This document shows, one piece after another, positions 1-11,059 of a DNA stretch of 64,000 nt. This DNA is from Hymenoscyphus infarciens (taxonomy: Eukaryota > Ascomycota > Leotiomycetes > Helotiales > Helotiaceae), in contig LLCB01000150.1 of assembly GCA_001414345.1 (NCBI GenBank), positions 1 through 64,000 of the forward strand, in the 5' to 3' direction. How positions within the stretch are numbered: position 1 is the first letter of the stretch; each line of letters opens with the position of its first letter. The notes under the pieces were generated by a model that worked only from the letters and a program-made list of their open reading frames with translations, searched no databases and had not been told where the DNA came from. The position numbers and the translations under genes were made by a program.

Positions 1-37
<37 letters not shown>

Positions 38-1124
38 GTAGATACTTATAAAGCTTTATCTCTAGCCTTTATCTTAGATTAGGTATTTTAAGTAATATTT
101 TCAACTAGAGGTTATTATTATTAAAGTTATTATTACTATAGCTTTTATTATCTTTCAGCGTATTCTACTATATATTTATAATAAGATCTAAAGACTCTAC
201 TACTAGTTTCTTCTCTTAATACTATAGCTTTTAATTCTTTATCTAACTACTTAGTTTAATTAATCTTAGTAGTAGTATTATATAATACCTAAGATATAAG
301 TATTTTATATTTATCTATCTTAACCTATATACCTCTTCTATAAAGTGTCTATTATAACTTAGTATTCGTAGATTAGTAGATCTTAGCGAATTTATCTTAA
401 TTCTATTCTTTAAAGTCTACTTAAAATTCGTTCTAAAGAAGAAGGTCTTTATTCTCTTCTTTAGCGTACTCTTCTTCTTATTTAATAGTAAAAATCATCT
501 CTTCTATCTATATTAACTTTAGCTTTAGTACTAGCTTTAAAGCTTGTTTTAGTACCGAAGTTAAAGCTTCTAAAGTTATTAGAATCAGTATTAGTATATC
601 TATTATATTATAGATATTATAGATATTATAAATATTATAGATAAATTTAAATATTATTAAAAGTCCGTTTATTCTTTACTTAGTAGGTAAAAGAGATATT
701 AGGTTTTAGATAAATAGATATCTTAAAGAGTATAAATTATCTTAGAAGATAATAAGAAGTTAGTATTAGTAATTAGTGCTTCCTATATTAAGAAGTGTTT
801 ACTATTTATTATAAATTTAAATAGTAGAAGGAACCACGATTCGTAAAGAGGAGTCTACTAGTAATATCGAGTTTACTTTTATATAAGTATATCCGTAGTA
901 GAAATATACGAAGTAACTAAGTATCTAATCTAATCTATACGTCTACTAATCAGTATTAGTATAACTTATAGTTATAAAAGCGATATAAAAAGAGTTGTAT
1001 TATTGTTCGTATATACTAAGTAAAGCTAGCTACGATGCCTACTTAAGTAGCCCTTAAGCGAGAAGGTCACGTGTTCCCACGTGTGCCATCCCGAGCAGTT
1101 ACTTACTCTTGAGTTATACCGACA
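1..1124 (-). mobile_element. RIP-mutated terminal fragment of a Ty1/copia-like LTR element (second copy of the 41.0-53.0 kb element)
   Basis: This AT-rich, TpA-rich stretch has no usable reading frame. It aligns along its whole length with 51905-53015, for example in the TTATATAGTAGATA and GCTAGCTACGATG segments, so it is another copy of the same element. The right end is an LTR; the rest lies outside the window to the left. The - orientation is inferred from the better-preserved copy. The last ~90 bases have normal composition while everything before is mutated. A TTA microsatellite (1-33) is the first thing in the window and corresponds to a shorter TTA run at about 51900. Confidence 0.8.
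954..1124 (-). repeat. LTR (171 bp) at the right end of the first element copy
   Basis: The sequence starts TATTAGTATAACTTAT and ends TACCGACA, matching the two 172 bp LTRs at 41000-41171 and 52844-53015. The start TA is what RIP would make from a canonical TG; the end is an intact CA. The right half keeps G and C at many positions where the other copies have A and T, so it is the best guide to the unmutated LTR. The five bases after it are AGGAT; the matching left flank is outside the window. Confidence 0.75.
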
Positions 1125-2312
1125 AGGATATCGTGGCTCCGTGGCTCCCCGAAAGCTCGGTCTCTTCAATGACCTTTTTCTGCCATTGAATAGGAAATCG
1201 AAATACCGAGTATCCTCAGACCTCACCCTCCTCTCAAGGGTCGGTCTCAGTCATCGAAATCTTAACAATCTTTCTTAATCTTATTTTACCAAGAGGGCTA
1301 GGAGAACTTCAAAGAACACCAGCACTCACCATAATCAACACGAAGACCCAGACCTTATATAATTCAAAAGAAAACAGAAAAGAAATACAACGTGCCATCT
1401 AAATGTCCAGTCTCGGGTTCACCCCCAGTCCAAATTCTCTACAAAACCCAATATAAAAATCCGAGATAGATTGGCCATCGCTAGCTTTGTTGGGGCTCTT
1501 GCTCAGACATGAAAGAAGGCAAAAATAACCAACCCATCTCACCAAGCAAGTAAAAAGTGTAATGTGTTTCACTTCAACTATCAACAACCCCCAAAAAAGG
1601 AATATAATCTTTCCTTGCCCTCCATCCCATCGCATCCTATGCTACCTATATTCTCAGGGAGGAAGAAATGTACCTCAACCTCAATCCCGAGAAGAAAAGC
1701 AATAATAACGACAGTCATATATGCACACCCTGTACTTTATTTCCCACCCATCCACAAATCCGAATCTCCCTAAAATCTCCCCCAAGAAGAGAAGAAAAGA
1801 AGAAAAATCAAATGCAAGCCATGCAAGTTTCATGCCCCCAAACCTCACCCCGTGTACCTCTTTGTGCACCCTATCCCAAAAAACTGCAGCGAAAAAAAAG
1901 GATACAAATAATCTCTGGTATCCCCTCCACTGGCGCGAATAAATAAAAAAAGTGCCAACCCCCTTAAAAACAAATATGCTCCGGGAACTCCGAGATGATT
2001 TCGTAGGACTCGTGATAGAGCAAACACAAAAAAAAAATTGGTAGAACGATGAGCAAAGTTCCGCCGAAGCAAAACACCGACCCCCCGGGTGAGAACCCCC
2101 ACCCAGTTCCTTGTAACGCCGTTGTCAAAATAACTCCCCAAAATTTTCACAGGTAACTAATCCGGGCGAGAAATGGTGGTTGCTGGTCCGGTTGAGAAAT
2201 GGATTTTATATACTTTCGAAAACATGCTCCTTCCTCACGACATGCTCTTTTGGGTCCTATCGTATTTGTTGAAACGATATACGTCTCGAGTGACGAGATT
2301 GATATACCCGAA
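1125..2312. other. intergenic, 3' side of the C2H2 gene
   Basis: About 1.2 kb of normal composition holds only short reading frames in all directions. It probably includes the 3' UTR and terminator of the minus-strand C2H2 gene. I see no RNA gene or repeat. Confidence 0.5.
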
Positions 2313-3947
2313 TCATGCATTGCCGCCTCGACGTCGACGGCCTCTGCTAGGTCCTTCTGGGCGTTGCGAGAGGACATCTCGAAGCTGCGGGTCGTCCTTG
2401 TCTTTATCCACATGGTGAACCCGTACATGTCTGTTTATTGTTAGATATTTCGAGGTGACAAAGATATGGTAAAAAGTGTTGGCCACTGCCATTTTTGGAA
2501 CATACCTTTGCAAATTATCCGGCCTTGGATACTTATGTTCTCTATCAGGGCAAAAAGGACAAACATAGCCAGGTGAATCGTGTACGAGACCATGCCTGAT
2601 CATTTCATTTTTCCTCTTGAAGCCTTTCCCACCCTCACTCCTAGGACACCCCTTGACGCTACAGTAATGAGGTCGATTTGAGGAATGAACGTTTGCGTGC
2701 GAATTCAGCAAGTACTAAGTTTTCGTCAGCTTAAAACAAAAATCGAATCAAAAGATTATTACCTGGGTTTGAAAAGGCTGAGCATTGCAACCAGGATAAG
2801 TACATTGAAACCCACCAATTTGTGGATTGGTGATCCCATCTATACTCATGCGGTCAATCGCAGGAGTTGCTCCTGAAGCATCAGTACTTGGAGTTTCTGT
2901 ATTACTGCTGCTATAGTCTCCCGCGCTCGAGTATTGAATTCCATCTGAGTGTGTTTGGGAAGTTCGCCGATGACTGTTATATGGATAAAAAGCAGCCCGA
3001 CCAGGTGATGGCAACTCTCGTCGAAACTCATTTGGAGATTTTGGTGGAGAACCATGACTTGATACAGCAGAAAATAATGGTGGTTGACGCGCAGGCGGGG
3101 ATTGGGCGAAAGCTGCGTCCACTGGCGGTAATGGTTCGTGGGCAATACTTTTGAGAGAGTCGGAGAGTGATGGAAGGGTTGGCTTCACACTATTCCCATT
3201 CGAAAGAGCCAAACTTGGTGAATGATGTCGAATGGGTGGTAGCGCTTCTGTAACTGACGGTCTCCTATCCAATCCAATCACACCTTCGGGTGAACCTCGA
3301 GAATTTGGATTGGCCACAAATATTGAAGGTATCGTTGGTCTCCTTTCCTCTGGTCTAGGCCTTTCTATGGATTCCTTCTCCACCGGCAGTACCTCCGTGG
3401 GAGACCTTTCGCTTGCGAGGTCGTCTGGGTTTTGCGGCAGCGATATTGACCCCATCATTTCGCATGCTTTGGCCGCCACCAACGCAAGATCACTACTTTC
3501 TTCCTCGCCCTTTTCTGACGGGTCCTTTTCCGATTCCGTCTGCCCTTCTACCGTATCCTCCTCCGATTTATCGTCCTCCATGTGTATGTCCACCGCGATC
3601 CCCTTGGTTAGATCCTCTAGGTCATTCTCCATCTCGTTCTCCGCAGCCAACACCTCCACTCCTGCCTGCCGCGCAATGTCAATGTTCTTCCCATTGCCCA
3701 TTATGCCCACCAAACCAGCATCGCTTAGACTAGGATTCGGCTTGGAACCTTTGCGACCGGGCGATCCGGACGAGGAAGCCGGACTGGCAGCGGGGGGTAG
3801 AGGTACCATGTATGACGGCGTCGAGGAAGGTTGGAAGTTGACTGTGACAGCGTTCATCTGGGGACTATTGTTGCAACCAACATCATCCGGGTCGTAAAAT
3901 GCGTCGTCGGGTGGAACGTGAGGGTGGTGGTTCTCGACAGTAGTCAT
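2313..3947 (-). CDS. three-finger C2H2 zinc-finger protein, probable transcription factor
   Basis: The model has three exons on the minus strand: 3947-2763, 2714-2506 and 2430-2313, giving 503 residues. The introns (2715-2762 and 2431-2505) are 48 and 75 bp with GT..AG ends, and they join the frames exactly. Residues 1-380 are low-complexity, rich in Ser, Pro and acidic residues, with many SP sites, as in a regulatory region. The C-terminus carries three C2H2-type fingers. Finger one starts CTYPGC (C382, C387) and ends with H401 and H405; finger two starts YCSVKGC; finger three is CPFC with a HVRVHH ending. A basic tail, RGRRRRGG, follows and could be a nuclear localisation signal. The fingers argue for a nuclear DNA-binding role. 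I do not recognise the specific regulator or its targets. The start is the first ATG of the long open frame. The upstream region is unusually long and gene-free. Confidence 0.85.
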
Positions 3948-4158
3948 AATTGGGTCAAAGGGCCATCGGGGTTACCAAATGACAAATGGCACGACGACTA
4001 GGAAGGAAAGACGGATAATAGCATATCAGCCAACGGGACCATGCGACAGTGTCGTGTCGAGAAAGGAATCTACACAGAGTCTTTGCCGTAGGCCGGGAGC
4101 AGCGGTGGTTGAGGGGGAGGAGGGAAGGTTAGGTTAGCTAGCTGCTTTTGCAGTTGCT

Positions 4159-4188
4159 GTGCGGTGCGGTGCGGTGCGGTGCGGTGCG
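4159..4188. repeat. GGTGC pentanucleotide repeat
   Basis: About six direct copies of GGTGC lie some 210 bases upstream of the C2H2 start codon. Confidence 0.9.
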
Positions 4189-4663
4189 TGATGTGTGCTG
4201 CGTCTCGCTGAAGACCAGACGAGAAAAAGGCGGGGATTTGGGCAGGGTAGTAGGGTAGTAAGGGGGGGGGGTTCTGTTCCTTGTCTGGGGGTGCTCAAGA
4301 GAGGCTGAGCAGCAGGTGGTCCAGGGTATGTCGGTAACTCATGCGCCGTTGCGGCCAGAACTTGGAACTAAGCCGGATCGTCGAGTCTGTGAGGGAACCT
4401 AACGAAGTGGAGTTTGGACGAGCTTGGTGCTGGGGGAGTTTGGTGGGGAGTTTGGTGGAGAGGAGCACCCCAAGGCCAACAACCTATTCTGAGCCTCCTG
4501 GACGAAACACAAATACTGGAAGACCGGATGGTAATTGCCAGGTGGCAGGCAGGAGGAGGAGATTGAAATGCTTCAGGCCAGTAGGTTGGAAGTAAAGTAG
4601 AAGAAAGTTGAGGCTACGTATACTCGAGACACGGCATAAAGTGAGGCTCGTCGTAGTTAGCGT

Positions 4664-4702
4664 GAGGTGAGGAGAGGTGAGGAGAGGTGAGGAGAGGTGA
4701 GG
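4664..4702. repeat. GAGAGGTGAG decanucleotide repeat
   Basis: About four direct copies of the 10-base unit GGAGAGGTGA are followed by a GGTGC-like run. Confidence 0.9.
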
Positions 4703-6458
4703 TGTGGTGCGGTGCGGATGTAGCGGCGTCGGTGACGAGTGGGGATGTGTTGCGAGTGCTGCTGTCAACCTGACTGAACTTCTTTTTCTTCCAGAGTGGG
4801 TACTATACGGCGACGCAACAATGCTCGACTCTACAGTATCAAATACCTAATCAATGATGCAGTGAGCGCCCCATGTACCGCTTTTTTCCCGGCGACGATG
4901 AAAAGTAGAATGCTGCTGAATCGGGGCCCCGGGGGAGATATTGATACCGATATCGATATCTCACTGGCCCAGGCAAGCGCGATGGCGGCACGGGCTTGGG
5001 ATGGTGAGAAGAGGGAAGGGAAGGGAATACGGAGGCAAGAGGAGGGAAGAGGAGGGACCTCGAGGCGGCGAGAATGCGAGCAAGTTGCGACTGGTTGCGA
5101 GGTGAGCAGATTTATCGGGGGTTAAAAGTATCGTGTCAGAGGCAGAGACAGAGAGAGAGGGAAGAAGGGAATAGGAAGGACGGGAGCGAGGGAGGAGGTT
5201 TCAATGCGTGCGAGATTATCTTTCATTCCCAGAGTGCGCCTTTTTTTTATTCAGCTACAGCCAGCTACGTGTAGCTAGCTACCTATACGCTGAACTGAAA
5301 TGAGGCCATGCTTCGAGACCAGCCATCCCAGGCCAGCTTCGTCTACTATTATTATACTATGATATACTGCCGTGACTTACCATCAATCGTGACAACACAG
5401 CAAAATCCAGCGCAGCGAAGCACACCTTTTGCAAAGACGAGACTGTGAAATGTCCCATGGCCCTCATAATCATCAACATGCTGGTCCCTTTCCCTGCACG
5501 ACTGCTGCATCTCTGTCGTCTGTGAATGGTAGAAGGGTGACGAGCTCGAGAAACAAAACACCTTCTCTGCCGAGGCCAGTCAGTCAGGGTCAGGGGAAAG
5601 CTCGAGGCCCCTCTGATTACACAACTTGCTTACCTAAGCTCGAGGTCCATCAAGGCTGTACGAAAGATTCCTAAAGAGGATTTCCCCACTGGGTACTTGG
5701 CCACAGGTGCAAACCACGTACAATTGCAACCGCAATATATAATTCTTGCTTCTTTCTGGCTACATGGCCGTCAAGTTGCTTGTTGCTTGCTCTTGGCCGT
5801 CAATGGGCCATGTCAGACAGCAACGGCAAGCTGGGAATCAGAATTGTTATATCCGGTCTGACTGGATCAGATCAGCTCAACACTGCTTGCTTCAACACCA
5901 TGCACCCGTTTAAAGGCTCGAAGAAGAGCCTTCATTTTAGGTAGCGTCGTGTGAAGACTTAGTGGTGCGGCTATTCTCCTCAAGAGGGGGCTTCTCTAAT
6001 TGGGTCTATTGATTTCCAAATACCCACCAACTACATATAACTGCATATACCTGCATCTGAGTTGGACACCCGACTAACCTCACGCAAAGTTACACTGCAG
6101 CTTGCACCGCGCCCGATACTTCCTCACTAGGAGGTCACCTCTTCACACAAACCGAGGTATTTGGTACCGACTATATCCAGCACCACTTCTGGCGCTGTTC
6201 TATGGCGAGACGTCGCTAGAGTGGAAGCGGAAGGAGAAAAGGGGGAGGCGGGCAACCATCGACATCTCACCTTTCGAAATCTCACCACTGCTTCTGTTCA
6301 CTACGTTCGTTCGTAGTAACGACAACGTTTCCCATGCCCAACCTCCTCCCAACTAGTTTGGCGGGTATTCCACTCCGGTCCCGGGCCTAGGGATAATATG
6401 ATCCAACGTCCTATGCCAGAGAATCAATTAATGTGGTATTACGACGGCCTGCTGCTTC

Positions 6459-6484
6459 CTTCTTCTTCTTCTTCTTCTTCTTCC
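6459..6484. repeat. TTC microsatellite
   Basis: A run of about eight TTC units lies within the long gene-free region. Confidence 0.9.
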
Positions 6485-6840
6485 TCCTCTCCTGCGAGGC
6501 ATGCTGCCCTGTCAACATTTGGAACAGGTCGCTTTCTGCCACTGGGTTATCATTGATCTGGCACCCTTTGCAGCTCAAGAACAGGGGGGGGGGAGCAGCA
6601 CACTGAGCACCCAAGGTTGCGCCGCACTTTATCAGACTGCGTAAGCAGCCTCCACGAGCACCCACCTCACGATTGTCGACAGCCTCACCATCCCCTCTCT
6701 CGTCGCCTTCTTTCCAGCTTTTAGCCAGCCCCCTTTTGCGAACCACTTTCTCCCCCCCCCCCCAACAACAACAAGGGTACAAGCACAAGTGACCACAACA
6801 TACTCAGGCAAATACAAATACAAATACTGCAAAAGTACCA

Positions 6841-7530
6841 ATGCGTCGCATCGCTTGTGCTTGTCCTTCGTTGCCTCATTTGTCCAAGTCTCGTCACACG
6901 CGGCTCACCATGACACCACAATATGAGCCGCATGGTTCCGCCCTCGTTATCGTCTACCATTCGACGGGAACCCGGAAAACAACGAGGGGCTTTGATGCAA
7001 TGTGTTACGGCCAATCTGGTGAATTCTTTGTGCAGCCTCTTAAAGAAGACGAAGCTGCCAGGTGCTTCAAAACACCTCCACCTCTTCCACCACCACCACC
7101 ACCACCACCACCTTTCACACAACCTCGAGGGTGTGCGACTAATAGCAAGCCAGAGTTCGTATCTTCTGACCTAACTTGGTTGGTAGGTTGGGAGCTCCCG
7201 CAGAGCCTTGGTAATGACCGTACAGTGAAGCTTCCTATTGCTCTCTCGCGCAGGCAAGAAGAGACCCTGCTCAATGCTGGCCATCAATGGGGAGTGCTCC
7301 AGAATTCGTGGGACTCGCACTTGGGCTCTTCCAATGCTGGGTATCCCGCCGTTCTAGCGAATCAATTTACGGACTCATCAATTCGCTTGATACCAAACAT
7401 CTCCCACGCTCTCTCTCTCTCTCCGCCGCGCATGCTGGAGGATTCGATTCCTCTGTGTTGCATCTGCCGTGACGATGCAGTGCATCCACGGGTGGCACCT
7501 TGGAGGCTAACTCGTGTCCAAGTCTTCTGA
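6841..7530 (+). CDS. weak candidate reading frame, 229 residues
   Basis: This is the longest open frame in the 4-9 kb region and starts with an ATG. It contains a polyproline stretch (about residues 79-91) produced by a CAC/CCA microsatellite at 7087-7111. There is no recognisable domain, no consistent codon preference that I can see, and no sign of splicing to other exons. It could be a chance frame in a 5' UTR. I list it only because nothing else explains this stretch. Confidence 0.12.
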   Translation: MRRIACACPSLPHLSKSRHTRLTMTPQYEPHGSALVIVYHSTGTRKTTRGFDAMCYGQSGEFFVQPLKEDEAARCFKTPPPLPPPPPPPPPFTQPRGCATNSKPEFVSSDLTWLVGWELPQSLGNDRTVKLPIALSRRQEETLLNAGHQWGVLQNSWDSHLGSSNAGYPAVLANQFTDSSIRLIPNISHALSLSPPRMLEDSIPLCCICRDDAVHPRVAPWRLTRVQVF

Positions 7531-8408
7531 AGACGAGATTCTACGGTGCCAACTGGTTGAGTGACTTGAAAAGTGCGTTACGAGGCAAGGAAAAGCTTCC
7601 AGATACGTCGCCGAACGGAATGAAGAAAGTTTCCAGAGGATGACAACACAAAAAGCCTGCGGGGAATATCTCACTGGCCAGATCTCTCCCCAAGATGGGA
7701 TCCAGCAAGCCACCAAAGATAAAATCAGCAGCCTCACGTGCATCACGTGCAGCCCTTCTGATTCCTATACCGTTTCAAACTCTATCCTTCATCGACCAGC
7801 AGATTCGGAGATTGGGAAAAATCTTCTGGGAAGTCTATAGCGTTTAGGCAGCAGGAATTGAGCTCCTTCTTAGGCCACCACTCTTTCCTATTTTTATACA
7901 CACGATTTACCCGGGTTCGATTTCGATTGATACACCTCTAGTGGGGCAACCAATCAAATACGAACTTCCTCATTTCCATATCCAGTTTTTTGCTTATGGT
8001 GTTAATTGTTCCGTCTTGAGCGCCTCCTCTTTCTGTATCGGGAGCATAAGATGCTGAATAACTGTACCTTCATTTATAACGTCGTTACTTTACATTCATT
8101 GGCCATGCAATGATTGGATGTCGCTCGGTATCTTTGCTCACGTACAGTAAGCTTGATGTTTCTAATCGAGCTTCCACGAAGTTTCCGCATACGAGTATCA
8201 CATCGATTTCTCCGCAGGCACCATTTCTGCCGCTGGTTTCTGGAGCTTGGGGATGAGGTACGCAGTACGAAGCGGTAACGCTTCGGGAAATGGAGCACAT
8301 AGCGTGTAAGATCTAATTCCCATCGGGCTTTTCAAAATTCCCATCTGTCCCTAGGATTCTTGGGGTTCTTGGGGGGAGAAGAAATGATCAACGAGAGGTT
8401 GTTGCTTT

Positions 8409-8435
8409 AAAAAGAAAAGAAAAGAAAAGAAAAAG
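8409..8435. repeat. AAAAG microsatellite
   Basis: About five tandem AAAAG units lie in non-coding sequence. Confidence 0.9.
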
Positions 8436-8884
8436 AGGTTTCGGGAGGATTTCTCCTGAGTTAAGCGGTATTACGGGTTATCGGGACCGAATCGTTCGCT
8501 CGTGAAGAAGATGCTTATTTGATTTGTTAGTTAGAAGCGAGTATGCTTTGTGCGTTGGCTCGTCTTGTTCGTCGCGAGTTTTAGAATTCTATCTCTTCCG
8601 CTATCAAGGAAGAAATTCATAGTAATTAGGGAACCGTGTTTTTCCATGTGAATCTAAACATGTGGTGGAAATCACAAGAGGTATCAGTGTGAACACCTTG
8701 AATGGCTTTTAATAGAGAGGAACGGGGATTCTTGGCTGTTCTCTCGTCATCATAGATACGCGTGGGGCGGCCGCTATCTCTTAGGTCTCACTCATCCATC
8801 ACTTCATGTCGAGTCTTCTCGGTTTCCTTTGGTTTGCGGCGGTTATGAGAGTATGTAGTCTTCTCCAGAGATCTATAACATGCT

Positions 8885-9262
8885 TTGAGCCTGTTAACAA
8901 TCTAGATAGTAATAGAGAAGTATACTCGTAATTTAATAACCTATATTATAGAGACACTATAAAAAGTAAGAGGTAATAAGCTATACGAGAGTTAGATATT
9001 CGCGACTACTAATTCTTTTACTTTCTAGCTATCTTTAAATCTAAGAGAAGAAGAAAAAGTCTATAATCTATTAGATAACTTGAAACTTATTTTAAAATCC
9101 TTTAATAATAATGTTTCTCAACATAAAGATATAATTAGAAATAAATTTTCTAGCTTCAAAATATCTATAAGAAAAGTCAAGATTTTCTTATTATACCTAG
9201 AAGATCTACTACTATAAAAGAAGAGAATTCCTTAGAGATAAAAAGTAGCTTTAGATAGACGT
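8885..9262. repeat. AT-rich, RIP-like remnant
   Basis: About 380 bases change abruptly to the same AT-rich, TA- and TCTA-rich texture seen in the large transposon blocks, then return to normal composition. No reading frame and no terminal repeat was found. It is probably a short, heavily mutated transposon relic. I could not match it by eye to another part of the window. Confidence 0.5.
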
Positions 9263-9380
9263 CTTATTTGACCGTTCTAGGAAAACCGAAATGACAAGTG
9301 GAAGGAAAAACCAAGGTGAATCAAACTCCAAATGCAACATGTGCACCACAAATGAATCCCTATCCTATTCCCCCATATAT

Positions 9381-9411
9381 CCCATCCCATCCCATCCCAT
9401 CCCATCCCATC
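9381..9411. repeat. CATCC/CCCAT microsatellite
   Basis: About six tandem CCCAT units lie downstream of the yippee gene (which is on the minus strand). Confidence 0.9.
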
Positions 9412-9556
9412 GCCCAAAATCCCAAATACCAAAATAGCAAGACAACCCTATCCCCTCAGATCACAAATCCTCTGCCGAGGGAGATAAAACACCCAAACAC
9501 CATAGTCCTTTCCATAAAATTGCCCCTCTCCCCTTGTCTTGCCCCCGTTTGTATGT

Positions 9557-9972
9557 TTACGTGACAGTGCAAAGCAACTCGGCCTCCAGAATAAACTTGC
9601 CCTCCTTGTACTTCTCGCTCGCCTCGAAAGCTTTATCGTATTTCCAGCCCACGGTCTCGTTGCACTGTCTGCATGCGATATCGCGGACGATGTGTCGACC
9701 CGTTGTCATGTTTCGCTCGCTGGCATCGCCCGAGGTGACGTTTACGACGCCGTTGAAGAGGTAGGCCTTCCCGTGTTGGCCGCGGAAGTTCTGAAGGGTT
9801 GGAGATTGGGTGAGTATATGCTAGAACTTTGGAGGGGAAAGGAGGGGCAGGAAGAGTGAAGTGGGGGACCAACTCGGGAGATGATATCCTCATGGTTTGC
9901 GAGGTGGGCTTTGCAGTTCTTGCAGCCGTAGATCTTGTGGCTGTTTAGGTAGACGTTGTAGGAGAGACCCAT
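9557..9972 (-). CDS. Yippee-family zinc-binding protein
   Basis: Two exons on the minus strand, 9972-9874 and 9790-9557, are joined over an 83 bp GT..AG intron (9791-9873) and give 110 residues, a normal Yippee length. The N-terminus MGLSYNVYLNSHKIYGCKNC is typical. The two metal-binding pairs are CKNC (C17, C20) and CRQC. The conserved GKAYLFNGVVNV and the GWKYDKAFE segments are present. The domain fills the whole protein and binds one zinc. It is related to cereblon/Mis18-type folds, and yeast Moh1 is a distant relative. The cellular role in fungi is poorly known. The start is the conserved MGL. Its downstream neighbour on the same strand is separated by about 400 bp of spacer with a microsatellite and the RIP-like relic. 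Confidence 0.93.
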
Positions 9973-11059
9973 GGTTACTGATTCGTGGCGCGTCTTGCGC
10001 TTTGTATGTGGTTCTTCTAGGTTCTGTGGACTTCGGGGATTTGAATGGGCTCTGAAGGGCGGTTCGACGTCGTTATTAAGTAGTAGCTTGGACTTGGAGG
10101 TTACTTGGCGTCGTCACGTTGAGGCAGCACTATTGTGTCGTTCAAATTATAGTGGCAGTTACTGGTGCTGATGTGGTTTGTCGAGGTAGCTTCGTTGGTG
10201 CCTTCCGGGTTCTTGAGAGGTTCTGGAGAGCGTCGGGAGTTACCTAAGGACGTGTGACACCGCTGGCTTAGTCGAGGTGATTGGGTTCTATTGTCACTCG
10301 GGTTTCTAGAATGGTCTCAGGTGAAAATAGGTGAGTTCTAGGAGTGTGAATCCCATGAGGCTGTATTGTGTTGTAGTCCTTCTTTGCTTGAAGAGGTCAC
10401 AAGCTGAATGTGGGGAAGTTATAAGACGTGACGTCGGAATGGGAATCGGAACCGACCTCGCCTCGGTACAGTACGAAAGCGTATTGCTTCATTCTTGACT
10501 TCTAATTATAGCATCAAAGTTTGTGACGAACTCCAGTAGAGGCTGTGGTCCCGAGATTTTTCCCTTTTTAAGTTGTGTTCTGGCGGAATGAAAAGGGTAT
10601 CGGCTTGGTTATCCTAGCATTTTCGGAAAATTGAGTTTTATCCCATCGTTAGCAGAAAACGAGTATTCCACATTTCAATTCAAATCAATTCATCTAAGAA
10701 TGCTTATTTTTTAGTCAGACAGGGACAAATTTTTTTTCTAATAGTGTCCTGCACGCTTTGTACATCCAACCCTCCATCCCAAAAATGCCACCTCCTCAAT
10801 TATTGGTCCAAAAATGATAACCAACAACCCGGTGAGCCCTACAATATACAAGAAAAAGTGCAGTACTCTCTAAAGGTTAAAATATCCACAAAGAATCCCT
10901 CCAAAATGATCCATTCATACCCCCACTAAATTTCTGGCCATCCAACCCCCCAAAATGTAAGCCCAAGGAAAAAACTAAACACCCAAAATGGGCAAGAAGG
11001 ATATCATACGCTAAAATCTTTCACAACTTTTTTGTTTTCAAAATAATCGCGCGAAGAAA
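9973..11059. other. intergenic between ferric reductase and yippee
   Basis: About 1.1 kb contains the yippee promoter on one side and the 3' end of the ferric reductase on the other. No gene, RNA or repeat stands out. Confidence 0.45.

Larger units (their letters stand above)
3948..8884. other. long intergenic region upstream of the C2H2 gene
   Basis: Nearly 5 kb of normal base composition lacks a convincing gene. It holds several short tandem repeats (listed separately), a G run near 4261-4271, and only weak reading frames. Part of it is probably the promoter and long 5' UTR of the C2H2 gene, since fungal regulatory genes often have long leaders. A non-coding RNA or a small multi-exon gene cannot be excluded by eye. 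Confidence 0.4.

Noticed and set aside
1125..1133. AGGATAT after the first LTR resembling AAGATAT after the third LTR, as a sign of a shared flank
   Set aside because: The similarity stops after about nine bases and the AAGAT duplication fully explains the second case; it is probably chance or a target preference.
3232..3897. 221-codon plus-strand frame
   Set aside because: It is antisense to the Ser/Pro-rich first exon of the C2H2 gene; codon bias of low-complexity sequence leaves the opposite strand open.
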